Positions 1 to 7,111 of a stretch of DNA of 10,771 nucleotides are shown here, in pieces. The DNA is from Bacteroidota bacterium (lineage in GTDB: Bacteria; Bacteroidota; Bacteroidia; 2-12-FULL-35-15). Under the pieces are notes generated by a model. The model did not search any database, was not told where the DNA came from, and worked only from the letters and a program-made list of their open reading frames with translations. The position numbers and the translations under genes are program-made. The stretch is from assembly GCA_021413595.1 (NCBI GenBank), contig JAIOQD010000547.1, positions 1 to 10,771 of the forward strand, read 5' to 3'. Each line of letters begins with the position of its first letter. The stretch's first letter is position 1.

Positions 1-104
1 AAAATACAGCAGCAATGTACGGTATGATGGGCGCATTGAGCGGAACAGATGACCTGGAAGAAATTGTTCTTGATTTTCTGGACAAAATAAATTCCGTACA
101 ATAA
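1..104 (+). CDS. 3' end of an unidentified protein (partial)
   Basis: The frame starting at base 3 is open from the window edge to a TAA at 102-104. It encodes the last 33 residues of a protein that begins upstream. The tail contains MYGMMGALSGTDDLEEIVLD and ends DKINSVQ, an acidic, probably helical C-terminus. I do not recognise the family from so short a piece. Only 12 bp separate its stop from the next start on the same strand, so it is probably the upstream partner of the LysE-type gene in one transcript. The two other forward frames stop within the first 55 bases, so this is the only one that can be coding. Confidence 0.6.
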   Translation, partial: NTAAMYGMMGALSGTDDLEEIVLDFLDKINSVQ

Positions 105-116
105 ATATTTTTAGCA

Positions 117-722
117 ATGTACGAAGCCGTTTTTCAGGGAATAATGATGGGCTTAATTTTAAGCACTTTTTGCGGTCCTATCTTCTTTATGCTTATTAAT
201 CTTGGCATAAGCAGTACTTTAAGATCTGTTTTTTATTTAGCCTTTGGTGTTTTTTTAAGCGATGCCATCATCATTTTTTTGTTGCTTTATGTTGCTCTTG
301 GCTCTATTTCGGAATTCAAATATTTAGAAATCCTATATTACATTGGTGGGGCGGTTTTAATTTATTTTGGTGTACGAAATCTACTTAAAACACCGGTAAT
401 AATGGGGCAAGAAGAAAATTCACAAAAAAGATTGAATACACTTTTTATAAAAGGCTTTATGGTCAACACCCTAAATCCCACCATTTTCTTTTTTTGGTTT
501 GGAGCAATGATGCTTGCTTTTAGCTCATACCACAATGATAAAGACCTTGTTTTAACACATTTTATATGTGGCCTTAGCGTTACCCTGTTAACAGACTGTT
601 TGAAAGGATATTCTGCATTTCACCTCAAAAAATATGTTAAACCAAATTTTTTAAGAGCTCTTAATATATTTTCAGGAATAATAATAATTGGATTTGGATT
701 GAAACTGATTTTTTTTCATTGA
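117..722 (+). CDS. LysE/RhtB-family membrane exporter
   Basis: A 201-residue, strongly hydrophobic protein with about six predicted membrane segments, at roughly residues 5-27, 38-60, 70-88, 112-133, 143-160 and 180-200. This is the size and topology of LysE/RhtB-family translocators, which export amino acids or related small metabolites across the inner membrane. The N-terminal stretch, with GPIFFMLIN at residues 20-28 followed by a short polar loop and FGVFLSDAI at residues 43-51, matches the conserved first part of the family. NTLNPTIFFFW at residues 116-126 matches the conserved NPK/NPT-type segment that opens the next helix pair. The ATG at 117 has no Shine-Dalgarno sequence, which is common in Bacteroidota, and lies 12 bp after the preceding stop. 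The substrate cannot be told from sequence; lysine export should not be assumed. The family call is confident. Confidence 0.85.
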   Translation: MYEAVFQGIMMGLILSTFCGPIFFMLINLGISSTLRSVFYLAFGVFLSDAIIIFLLLYVALGSISEFKYLEILYYIGGAVLIYFGVRNLLKTPVIMGQEENSQKRLNTLFIKGFMVNTLNPTIFFFWFGAMMLAFSSYHNDKDLVLTHFICGLSVTLLTDCLKGYSAFHLKKYVKPNFLRALNIFSGIIIIGFGLKLIFFH

Positions 723-743
723 GGGTTTACATTACGTCAAGCT

Positions 744-775
744 TTCGCACATTTCTCGACCGAGCTCGAAATGAA
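744..775 (+). repeat. Dispersed imperfect-palindrome repeat, copy 1
   Basis: The stretch reads TTCGCAC, then ATTTCTCGAC, then CGAGCTCGAAATGAA. It closely matches 1837-1870, including the TTCGCAC lead-in. The core has inverted arms (TTTCTCGA and TCGAAA) with a small bulge, so it could fold in RNA. It lies in the gap between two convergent genes. I associate repeats of this form with intergenic regions of many Bacteroidota genomes. Confidence 0.6.
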
Positions 776-841
776 ACTCCGCTCATGGGTGTTTCACGAA
801 AAGGGTCTTATCCTGCATTGGCAATATTTTAACAATAACAA

Positions 842-870
842 GATCCCTCACAAAAAAGCTCGGGATGACA
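842..870 (+). repeat. Dispersed repeat, diverged copy 2
   Basis: The stretch reads GATCCCTCAC, an A-run, then AGCTCGGGATGACA. It has the same design as the copies at 744-775 and 1837-1870: a pyrimidine-rich CTC arm, a short variable centre, then a GCTCGRRATGA arm. The arms here are CCC/GGG where the other copies have TTTC/GAAA, so the pairing is kept while the bases differ. That makes it a diverged member rather than a chance match. Shared ancestry is an inference. Confidence 0.4.
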
Positions 871-909
871 GGTATAGCAAGGATGACAAGCGGATTAATC
901 AGGAGCCAA

Positions 910-1752
910 TCAAAGACCAGTAAGTCTTACACTTTCCTCCCATAATTTTTCTTTCATTCCCAGCGTTTGGGAATAACGCGAATGCCATTTTTGTTTACTA
1001 TTAGCAAAATATTTCCCTGAAATATCATTTACATCTTTGGAATGCGCCAGGTATATTGATGTTTCAGCTCCTTTTTCAATACTAATAGAGGAGAACCATT
1101 TGAAAAATGTCCATCCTATTGTATAAAGCAAGCCTGAATTTTTGCTTCCAATATCAGTTTTCACTCTTCCAGGATGAAGTGCATTAACCGTAACCCCAGT
1201 TCCTTTGATCTTTTCGGCAAGTGCAAGAGTAAAAAGAACATTACCAAGTTTTGAGCACTCATACGCTTTTAACCCATTGTAATTAGAACTCATGTTCAGA
1301 TCATTAAAATCCATTGTGCCTCGATAATGAGAATCTGAAGCCACGATCACAATTCGAGCCGGGGCTGATCTTTTTATTAGATCGAGCAATAGGTTGGTCA
1401 GTAAAAAATAGCTTAAGTGGTTGGTAGCAAAAGACATTTCAATATTATCTTCTGATAATCGAAAATGCTGAAAAGTGGCTCCTGCATTATTAATTAAGAC
1501 AGCCAACTTCGTTAGCTTCGTTTTTATCTCCTCAGCAAGTTTGCGTACTTCTTTCTGTGAAGAAAGGTCAGCAACAAAAAAATGTATATTGTCGTTTCCG
1601 CTGTGTTCTTTAATTTCCTGTACTGCTATTTTAGCTTTTTCAATTGTACGTGCAACGATATAAATATTGGCACCTTTTTTTGCCAGTGATTTGGCTGTTT
1701 CCAGTCCGATACCGGCAGTAGCACCTGTTATAAGTACGTTTTGGTGTTGCAT
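910..1752 (-). CDS. Short-chain dehydrogenase/reductase (SDR), retinol-dehydrogenase-like
   Basis: A 280-residue NAD(P)-dependent oxidoreductase of the classical SDR superfamily. The Rossmann glycine motif TGATAGIG is at residues 9-16, NNAG at 88-91, the structural Asn at N111, the catalytic Ser at S139 in VASDSH, and the YxxxK pair at Y164 and K168. HPGRVKT at about 194-200 is the usual segment after the active site. Arg35 (VARTIEKA) after the second strand suggests NADPH preference, by analogy with related enzymes. The overall pattern (VLFTLALAEKIKGTGVTVNALHPG) is closest to the RDH11-14/WWOX-like branch, but the substrate is unknown. The ATG at 1752 puts the glycine motif at the usual distance from the N-terminus. 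It stands alone, flanked on both sides by dispersed repeats. It reads away from the helicase gene's 3' end with a 132-bp gap and shares no obvious pathway with its neighbours. Confidence 0.9.
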   Translation of the reverse strand: MQHQNVLITGATAGIGLETAKSLAKKGANIYIVARTIEKAKIAVQEIKEHSGNDNIHFFVADLSSQKEVRKLAEEIKTKLTKLAVLINNAGATFQHFRLSEDNIEMSFATNHLSYFLLTNLLLDLIKRSAPARIVIVASDSHYRGTMDFNDLNMSSNYNGLKAYECSKLGNVLFTLALAEKIKGTGVTVNALHPGRVKTDIGSKNSGLLYTIGWTFFKWFSSISIEKGAETSIYLAHSKDVNDISGKYFANSKQKWHSRYSQTLGMKEKLWEESVRLTGL

Positions 1753-1836
1753 TGTTTTTGTTATTTTAGTATGATCAAAAAATCCTTCGCTCTTGAATAT
1801 TAATTATAATCAAAAGTGTGAGACAAGTAAAATCCC

Positions 1837-1870
1837 TTCGCACTTTCTCGACTCCGCTCGAAATGAACAA
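1837..1870 (+). repeat. Dispersed imperfect-palindrome repeat, copy 3
   Basis: The stretch reads TTCGCAC, then TTTCTCGACTCCGCTCGAAATGAAC. It shares both the lead-in and the core with 744-775, in the same orientation about 1.1 kb away. Together the two copies bracket the SDR gene. The core folds as TTTCTCGA/TCGAAA with a short bulge and a six-base loop. It lies between the 3' end of the helicase gene and the 5' end of the SDR gene. Confidence 0.6.
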
Positions 1871-1884
1871 CACACGATTAACAA

Positions 1885-3816
1885 TTAGTACATAAACTCC
1901 CATGCAGATTTATAAGCATTGATCGATTCAGTATAATCAAGAAAGCTTTTATAAAAAGGATGATTAGCAAGTGTAGCGCTATCTCCGATCACTACCAGTT
2001 TTTTCTTTGCACGTGTAAGTGCTACATTCATTCTGCGAATATCATTTAAAAATCCAATCTCCTTAAGATCATTACTTCTTACTAAACTGATATAAATAAC
2101 ATCACGTTCCTGTCCCTGAAACCCATCAACGGTTTTAATTGCAATTTGTGATCTGTAATTAATGAAAGCCTCATCCTCCTCCACCTTATTAATAAGATAT
2201 TGTACCTGCTCTTTGTAAGGAGAAATAATTCCAATAGTTATTCGTTTACCCGATTTATTACTTTCTGAATATTGCTCCAATAGCAATTTTAGATGTTTAA
2301 TAAGTAATTGCGCTTCTTCCGGATTAGCAATACTTAAACTTTCGGGATTTATGATTTCATTATATCCACATCCTGCAGTATCAATAAAATCGACAGGTGT
2401 ATGCAATAATATTTCATTGGGATCAAAACTCAATACAGTGTCTTTAACAGAAGCATCGGCAATTAAATTATTTTGATAGAATTTTTTATTCGAAAAATTC
2501 ATGATGTGTTCATGCATCCGATACTGTGTATTGAGCATCACAGCAACATTATCTAAATGTATGCATTGTTCAAACAATGTTTCTTTAAGCCCTTCTACTT
2601 CTGCTTTTTTCGACTTTACTGTTGGTGGAAGTTGAAAATGATCACCGGCAAATATTACGCGGTCGCTCCTTGTAATTGGTATCCAACACATCGGCTCTAA
2701 AGCCTGTGCAGCTTCATCAATAAATACAGTGGTAAAATGTTTGTTGCGCATCATCTTTCCTGATGATACCACAGGGGTGCAGGCAATTACCTGGGCTTTT
2801 TCAAATTGTTCCTCAAAAATATAATCTTCCAAATTGCGTGCTTCATGTAAAATTTTACGAGCTTCCATGTAAAACAACTGTCGCTGCTCACGTTCCTCAC
2901 GGCCAAATGTTCGTTTATATTTTCCGGCCATCCGAAAATATTCTTCCGCAGTTTTACGATACTTCTTTAACTCTTTATACGATTCGTGTGCAGCCATTTT
3001 TACATCCAGCGTATTTATCAGCACATCCTCCGAAATACGCGCAGGGTTGCCTAATCGCAATACATTGATCCCTTCACGATGCAATTTTTCTGTCAGCAGA
3101 TCAACAGCAGTATTGCTTGAACTGCAAACCAATACTTGCTTTTCTGTAAGTAATGTTTGGCGTATTGCCTGCACTAAGGTGGTTGTTTTTCCGGTTCCCG
3201 GTGGACCGTGAATAATTGCAATATCTTTAGCGGCAACTATTTTTTGAACAGCAGTATTTTGGGATTGATTTAATCCTGTAATGTGAATTGATTCGTCTAT
3301 TTTATTGAATGTAGGAGGTTTTATTCCATACATCACATCACGTAACATTGCCAGGCGATTGTGTGATGCGTTGATCACTTTTTCCATCGCAATATCCATT
3401 TCACGATAACTGCTTTCATCAAATAATAAATTGATCCCGAGCTTCCCATCATCGCACCAATCGGGTAATTCATCAATGGTAAGCGAAAGTCGAATTTTGT
3501 TTGGATTAATTACTTTAATAATTCCATTAATGGGCTGTTCATCGGGATAGGTATTTGAAAAAAGTGCTGCGTTTTTATTTCCCGAAAACTGGTGTGGTTC
3601 ATTATGATTTGTTGTGCGTTCGATCTCGATAGAAAGATACTCTCCATGTCCGATCTCAACATTAGTAATAACTACAGGATACCATGTAACGCCCTTTTCT
3701 CTTCTGTAATTAATATTGTTACGAGAAAAATGTTGTTTATATTGTGCGAAATCCTCATCACGTTCTACTTTTAAAAGCCTACGTAAATTCAGTAATCGAT
3801 CTATTTGTTGTTCCAT
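1885..3816 (-). CDS. SF1 DNA/RNA helicase, IGHMBP2 (SMUBP-2)/UPF1 class
   Basis: A 643-residue protein with the full set of superfamily 1B helicase motifs. The Q motif (GLNQSQ) is near residue 181. Walker A (GPPGTGKT) is at 204-211, motif Ia around SSSNTAVD at 232-239, and the Walker B/motif II DEAA at 367-370. Motif III (GDHFQLPP) is at 391-398, motif IV with QYRMH at 431-435, motif V (DGFQGQE) at 564-570 and motif VI (NVALTRAKK) at 597-605. The first 180 residues form the beta-rich N-terminal domain of the class. The charged helical stretch at about 275-340 corresponds to the insertion between Walker A and motif II. Family members translocate 5' to 3' on single-stranded DNA or RNA using ATP; the cellular role in bacteria is poorly defined. 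Length and motif set are complete, so the gene appears intact. Its start lies 63 bp after the end of the lipoprotein gene on the same strand, so co-transcription is possible. Confidence 0.95.
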   Translation of the reverse strand: MEQQIDRLLNLRRLLKVERDEDFAQYKQHFSRNNINYRREKGVTWYPVVITNVEIGHGEYLSIEIERTTNHNEPHQFSGNKNAALFSNTYPDEQPINGIIKVINPNKIRLSLTIDELPDWCDDGKLGINLLFDESSYREMDIAMEKVINASHNRLAMLRDVMYGIKPPTFNKIDESIHITGLNQSQNTAVQKIVAAKDIAIIHGPPGTGKTTTLVQAIRQTLLTEKQVLVCSSSNTAVDLLTEKLHREGINVLRLGNPARISEDVLINTLDVKMAAHESYKELKKYRKTAEEYFRMAGKYKRTFGREEREQRQLFYMEARKILHEARNLEDYIFEEQFEKAQVIACTPVVSSGKMMRNKHFTTVFIDEAAQALEPMCWIPITRSDRVIFAGDHFQLPPTVKSKKAEVEGLKETLFEQCIHLDNVAVMLNTQYRMHEHIMNFSNKKFYQNNLIADASVKDTVLSFDPNEILLHTPVDFIDTAGCGYNEIINPESLSIANPEEAQLLIKHLKLLLEQYSESNKSGKRITIGIISPYKEQVQYLINKVEEDEAFINYRSQIAIKTVDGFQGQERDVIYISLVRSNDLKEIGFLNDIRRMNVALTRAKKKLVVIGDSATLANHPFYKSFLDYTESINAYKSAWEFMY

Positions 3817-3879
3817 ACTTTTTTCTTGGTAATAATATAGTCCGGCTCTTCATAATCAGGAACTCAACAAAGCGAAATA

Positions 3880-5076
3880 CTAAAATAAAATATTTTTATT
3901 TTTATAAATTATGTCTTTCACCATACCCTTCAATACCTGACCTGCCTGCAAAAGCATATCAAAACCGGAAGGAAAAGGAACGGGCTTAGATCCAAGCTTG
4001 GCTTTTGTTTCAGGTTTTAGAGCATTGATATCACCAATAGCTCCGAACGAACGGTGTTCAAAAAAGTTTTCACTTGCTATCGGATCCGTTTTTATGAGTT
4101 GACCTGTACTGTTATTTATATAATCGAGACTTCCTGCAATAATCGCTTTCTTATTTTGGTAGGTTTCTATCACATTACAGAAAATGGTTTTTGTTTTAGG
4201 CAACTTTATATCATTCCCCGATGAATCCTTTTTTACATTTCCATTCGCATCTAAAGCATATTGAAAACCATCCGGAATGATTTTTGTTTCCGTAAAACTT
4301 GTTTCCTTAATGGCTTCAGGAGATACGTTAATATTTTTCATATTCACAACAATAACATAATCATAATCCAAACCTTTTACTTCGTGGGTATAATACCTTA
4401 ACCATGCACCATTTAAATCGGTTAAACTTATTTTTGTTAGTTCGTCTTCAAAAGAAGGCGGAAGCGGCACACCTGTTGTGTTTTTCATTTTAAAAAGCAC
4501 ATAGCTGGTTCCAATATCCTTTGCCCGTTGTAATTCTTTATCCACATCCTTATAATTACCCGAATATTCTTTTACGCGTAGCAACTCATCGTAGGCCAGT
4601 CGTGCATCAGGCTTGTTGTTTCTGTTGAGCAAAGAAAGTGCATGGGCATAAAAATATTCGGTAGCATTCTTTTTGGCCTGAATAATTTCATCGCTATAAT
4701 TTACAACCTCAAAATTCGCATCTCTATTTTGACCTTCAAGATGCAATGGTAATAATGGTTTTAAATTTTCCTGACGCTGAGCCATTCTGGAATAAACAGC
4801 AAAAATATCATCCCAATTATCAGGTTTTCCTTCTTTCTTTAAAAAACCGATACGTTCTCTATCGCGGTCGTTGGCCTTTTGATAAGACTGTTCCAACACA
4901 ACAATTTCCTTATCATTTTGTTTTTTACGTTTCAGCTTCTGAGTTGATTTTCGAATCGCAGCATCATAATTTCCACTTTTCATCAATTTTGAAGACTGTG
5001 AACAAGAAATAATGAGTGTGGATACCAATAGGCAGACAACTATTTTTTTAGTAATAAGTATCAATCGATTTTTCAT
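3880..5076 (-). CDS. Lipoprotein of unknown function
   Basis: A 398-residue protein with a clear lipoprotein signal. The N-terminus is basic (KNR, KK), followed by a hydrophobic stretch and a lipobox IISC, with the modified cysteine at residue 25. It should be processed by signal peptidase II and anchored to a membrane on the periplasmic side. The first half of the mature protein (about 27-190) is helical and charged, with TPR-like pieces such as SGNYDAAIRKSTQKLKRK and ARLAYDELLRVKEY, suggesting a helical-repeat scaffold. The second half (about 190-370) is mixed alpha/beta. It contains GVPLPPSFEDEL, LDYDYVIVVNMKNINVSPE and ETKTIFCNVIE-like strands, which I cannot assign to a family. The protein ends with a basic, hydrophobic tail. 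The ATG at 5076 gives a standard signal peptide. It is transcribed divergently from the aldehyde dehydrogenase gene and is followed by the helicase gene. The lipoprotein assignment is strong; the function is unknown. Confidence 0.85.
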   Translation of the reverse strand: MKNRLILITKKIVVCLLVSTLIISCSQSSKLMKSGNYDAAIRKSTQKLKRKKQNDKEIVVLEQSYQKANDRDRERIGFLKKEGKPDNWDDIFAVYSRMAQRQENLKPLLPLHLEGQNRDANFEVVNYSDEIIQAKKNATEYFYAHALSLLNRNNKPDARLAYDELLRVKEYSGNYKDVDKELQRAKDIGTSYVLFKMKNTTGVPLPPSFEDELTKISLTDLNGAWLRYYTHEVKGLDYDYVIVVNMKNINVSPEAIKETSFTETKIIPDGFQYALDANGNVKKDSSGNDIKLPKTKTIFCNVIETYQNKKAIIAGSLDYINNSTGQLIKTDPIASENFFEHRSFGAIGDINALKPETKAKLGSKPVPFPSGFDMLLQAGQVLKGMVKDIIYKNKNILF

Positions 5077-5165
5077 AGGTTTTTTAGTTATAAAAGTAAA
5101 AATAGTATTATTTTTTGTTTGAAATGCTGTTGTGATTAAATTCTAATTTCTATCCCCTGCTGCCT

Positions 5166-5191
5166 AAATTCTAAATTCAAATTTAGAATTT
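5166..5191. repeat. Perfect 12-bp inverted repeat
   Basis: AAATTCTAAATT at 5166-5177 and its exact complement AATTTAGAATTT at 5180-5191 are separated by only two bases (CA). The arms are AT-rich with one G:C pair each. The very short gap suits a protein-binding operator or a cruciform better than an RNA hairpin. There is no run of T long enough on either side for a typical terminator. It lies 89 bp upstream of the lipoprotein start and 229 bp upstream of the dehydrogenase start. Confidence 0.6.
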
Positions 5192-5388
5192 TTACCCTTA
5201 ATTTTTGTCTTTGTCTAATGTAAGCGTATGATTGAAATTACCAAACTGTGTGCCAATACTCAAATTACGTTTAAAAGCATTGATATCATTGAATTTAAGA
5301 AAACAACAGTTTTCAACAGAACAAAATTGGAACCTGTGTAATTCAACACAATTATCAAAATAAACGCAGTTATTTCTTTGTTTTTTCT

Positions 5389-5396
5389 TAATTTTG
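5389..5396 (+). promoter_or_regulatory. Bacteroidota-type -7 promoter box for the dehydrogenase gene
   Basis: TAATTTTG matches the Bacteroidota housekeeping -7 consensus TAnnTTTG exactly. It lies 24 bases before the ATG at 5421, giving a short leader of about 18 bases. The -33 TTTG element is not clear at the usual 19-21-base spacing; the nearest TTTG (5377-5380) is too close. Because this box overlaps the TTG codon at 5394 that extends the reading frame, it argues for the ATG at 5421 as the true start. Confidence 0.45.
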
Positions 5397-5420
5397 TACC
5401 TCAACAAAAACAAAAACGAT

Positions 5421-6977
5421 ATGTCAGAAATATTAACAGCAAAAAGTTTTGGAATCGAAAGTGTTCTGAAAGAATTAGGAATTAAAGAAACCAATTACGG
5501 TGCCTCCACAGGCCTAAAACATATTGCTACAAAAGGAAAAAAGATAGATTCGTTCTCACCTGTTGACGGATTGCTTATTGGTAGTGTAAATGCTGCAACA
5601 GCAGAAGATTACACCAAGGTGATGAAAACTGCAGAAGAAGCTTTTAAAGTATGGCGTTTAATGCCAGCTCCAAAGCGTGGTGAGATCGTTCGCCAGGTGG
5701 GTGATGAACTACGAAAATATAAAGATTCATTAGGGAAATTGGTTTCTTATGAAATGGGAAAAAGTTTACAGGAAGGCTTAGGAGAAGTACAGGAGATGAT
5801 CGATATTTGCGATTTTGCTGTAGGTTTATCCCGACAGTTATACGGCTTAACAATGCATAGCGAACGCCCTATGCACCGGATGTATGAGCAATGGCATCCT
5901 TTTGGTGTTGTTGGAATTATTTCCGCTTTTAATTTCCCTGTTGCTGTATGGAGCTGGAATGCTGCTTTAGCTTGGGTATGTGGTGATGTTTGTATTTGGA
6001 AGCCAAGTTCAAAAACTCCATTATGCGCTATCGCTTGCCAGAATATTATTGCAGATGTATTAAAACGCAACAATGTTCCGGAAGGTGTTAGCTGCCTTGT
6101 AATTGGCAATGAATCGGGGGATCTGATCAATAACGATAAACGAATTCCATTAGTATCCTTTACAGGTTCAACCCGTATTGGTCGTCACGTGTCAAAAACA
6201 GTAGCCGAGCGTTTCGGTAATACTATTTTAGAGTTGGGTGGTAATAATGCAATCATTGTTTCTGAACATGCTGATTTGGGTATGGTATTGGTTGGTTCAG
6301 TATTTGGTGCTGTTGGAACGGCAGGTCAGCGTTGTACTTCCACTCGCAGATTAATTATTCATGATAGTATATATGATAAAACAATCCGCATTTTACAACA
6401 AGCGTATGCTCAATTACGCATTGGAAATCCTTTGGATGCAAACAACCATGTTGGGCCGTTAATTGATCAAAATGCAACAAAAGATTATTTGAATGCCATT
6501 GAAAAAGCAAAACAAGAAGGTGCTCAACTAATTGTAGAAGGTGGAATAGTAACAGGTGAAGGATACGAGAGTGGATGCTATGTTAAGCCTTGCATTATTG
6601 AAGCCAAAAATGAATTCCATATTGTACAGGAAGAAACCTTTGCCCCTATACTTTATGTGATGAAATATAACACCATTGAAGAAGCAATTGCAATGCAAAA
6701 TGGCGTTCCTCAAGGTTTATCCTCATCCATCTTTACCAACAACATGCGCGAAATGGAATTATTCCTTTCACAAGCAGGTTCAGACTGTGGTATTGCCAAT
6801 GTAAATATTGGAACATCCGGTGCTGAAATAGGGGGTGCATTTGGTGGTGAAAAAGAAACTGGTGGTGGACGTGAATCAGGCTCCGATGCCTGGAAAGCTT
6901 ATATGCGCAGACAAACAAACACTATTAATTATGGTAATAGCTTACCATTGGCACAAGGTATTAATTTTACAATTTAA
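5421..6977 (+). CDS. amaB: ALDH7-type aldehyde dehydrogenase (L-piperidine-6-carboxylate / aminoadipate-semialdehyde dehydrogenase)
   Basis: From the ATG at 5421 this is a 518-residue NAD(P)+-dependent aldehyde dehydrogenase. Members of the ALDH7 branch oxidise alpha-aminoadipic semialdehyde (in equilibrium with piperidine-6-carboxylate) to alpha-aminoadipate in lysine breakdown. Key residues from this start are the oxyanion Asn171 in FNFP, the coenzyme-binding Lys194 in WKPSS, the FTGSTRIG loop at about 247-254, general base Glu271 in LELGGNN, nucleophile Cys305 in GQRCTSTRR, and Glu405/Phe407 in EETFAP. The C-terminal signature GAEIGGAFGGEK followed by GGGRESGSDAWK and the ending LPLAQGI are diagnostic of ALDH7 rather than generic ALDHs. 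The frame continues upstream to a TTG at 5394, but that codon lies inside the promoter box, so the ATG is preferred. The gene is a single unit with its own terminator. No lysine aminotransferase or other lysine-catabolic partner is in the window, so the substrate comes from family membership. Confidence 0.93.
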   Translation: MSEILTAKSFGIESVLKELGIKETNYGASTGLKHIATKGKKIDSFSPVDGLLIGSVNAATAEDYTKVMKTAEEAFKVWRLMPAPKRGEIVRQVGDELRKYKDSLGKLVSYEMGKSLQEGLGEVQEMIDICDFAVGLSRQLYGLTMHSERPMHRMYEQWHPFGVVGIISAFNFPVAVWSWNAALAWVCGDVCIWKPSSKTPLCAIACQNIIADVLKRNNVPEGVSCLVIGNESGDLINNDKRIPLVSFTGSTRIGRHVSKTVAERFGNTILELGGNNAIIVSEHADLGMVLVGSVFGAVGTAGQRCTSTRRLIIHDSIYDKTIRILQQAYAQLRIGNPLDANNHVGPLIDQNATKDYLNAIEKAKQEGAQLIVEGGIVTGEGYESGCYVKPCIIEAKNEFHIVQEETFAPILYVMKYNTIEEAIAMQNGVPQGLSSSIFTNNMREMELFLSQAGSDCGIANVNIGTSGAEIGGAFGGEKETGGGRESGSDAWKAYMRRQTNTINYGNSLPLAQGINFTI

Positions 6978-6997
6978 TACCTTGTTCTCAGAATTGA

Positions 6998-7032
6998 AAA
7001 AGGTGCCCCGATAAATTATCAGGGCACCTTTT
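6998..7032 (+). terminator. Rho-independent terminator after the dehydrogenase gene
   Basis: AAAAGGTGCCC (6998-7008) pairs perfectly with GGGCACCTTTT (7022-7032). After one mismatch an inner GATA/TATC helix follows, leaving a three-base loop. The right arm ends in a T-run continuing as GTTT. It begins 20 bases after the stop codon. The A-run on the left and T-run on the right mean it could work in both directions. Confidence 0.9.
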
Positions 7033-7098
7033 GTTTATAAAGCCGATAATGGGAAAGAGTTACGTGTACAGAGAGGTTAGGCGGCATTTTACAAAAAC

Positions 7099-7104
7099 AG
7101 GAAG
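7099..7104 (+). promoter_or_regulatory. Shine-Dalgarno sequence deciding the peptidase start
   Basis: AGGAAG lies 7 bases before the ATG at 7112. This is unusual here, since the other plus-strand starts lack a recognisable site. It supports the ATG at 7112, which also begins a signal peptide, over the in-frame TTG at 7031 that sits inside the terminator. Confidence 0.6.
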
Positions 7105-7111
7105 ACATATT

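Larger units (their letters stand above)
5077..5420. other. Divergent intergenic region, 344 bp
   Basis: This gap separates the minus-strand lipoprotein gene from the plus-strand dehydrogenase gene, so it must carry both promoters. It holds the palindrome at 5166-5191 and a promoter box at 5389-5396. The stretch 5198-5370 has no gene I can support. A 37-codon plus-strand frame at 5228-5341 and a longer minus-strand frame both exist there, but neither resembles a known protein. I see no tRNA, CRISPR or insertion-sequence ends. Confidence 0.6.

Noticed and set aside
2763..3068. 101-codon plus-strand frame opposite the helicase gene
   Set aside because: It is antisense to conserved helicase sequence and has no recognisable domain; it is a shadow frame.
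5228..5341. 37-codon plus-strand frame beginning MIEITKLCAN
   Set aside because: It is short, has no ribosome-binding site or recognisable domain, and such a length is expected by chance in a gap of this size.
5394..5420. TTG start adding nine residues to the dehydrogenase
   Set aside because: The TTG is part of the TAATTTTG promoter box, and the added residues (YLNKNKND) are not typical of the family.
5198..5494. 98-codon minus-strand frame across the divergent intergenic region
   Set aside because: Its start lies inside the well-supported dehydrogenase gene, it covers that gene's promoter box, and its composition (many Cys, Phe and Asn from AT-rich DNA) resembles no family I know.
117..6977. 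A lysine export and degradation cluster made of the LysE-type gene and the ALDH7 gene
   Set aside because: They are more than 4.6 kb apart, separated by three opposite-strand genes and with separate promoters. LysE-family membership does not imply lysine as substrate.
7031..7111. TTG start adding 27 residues to the S41 peptidase
   Set aside because: The TTG lies in the terminator hairpin tail, and the extension would bury the signal peptide. The ATG at 7112 has a Shine-Dalgarno sequence and a proper signal peptide.
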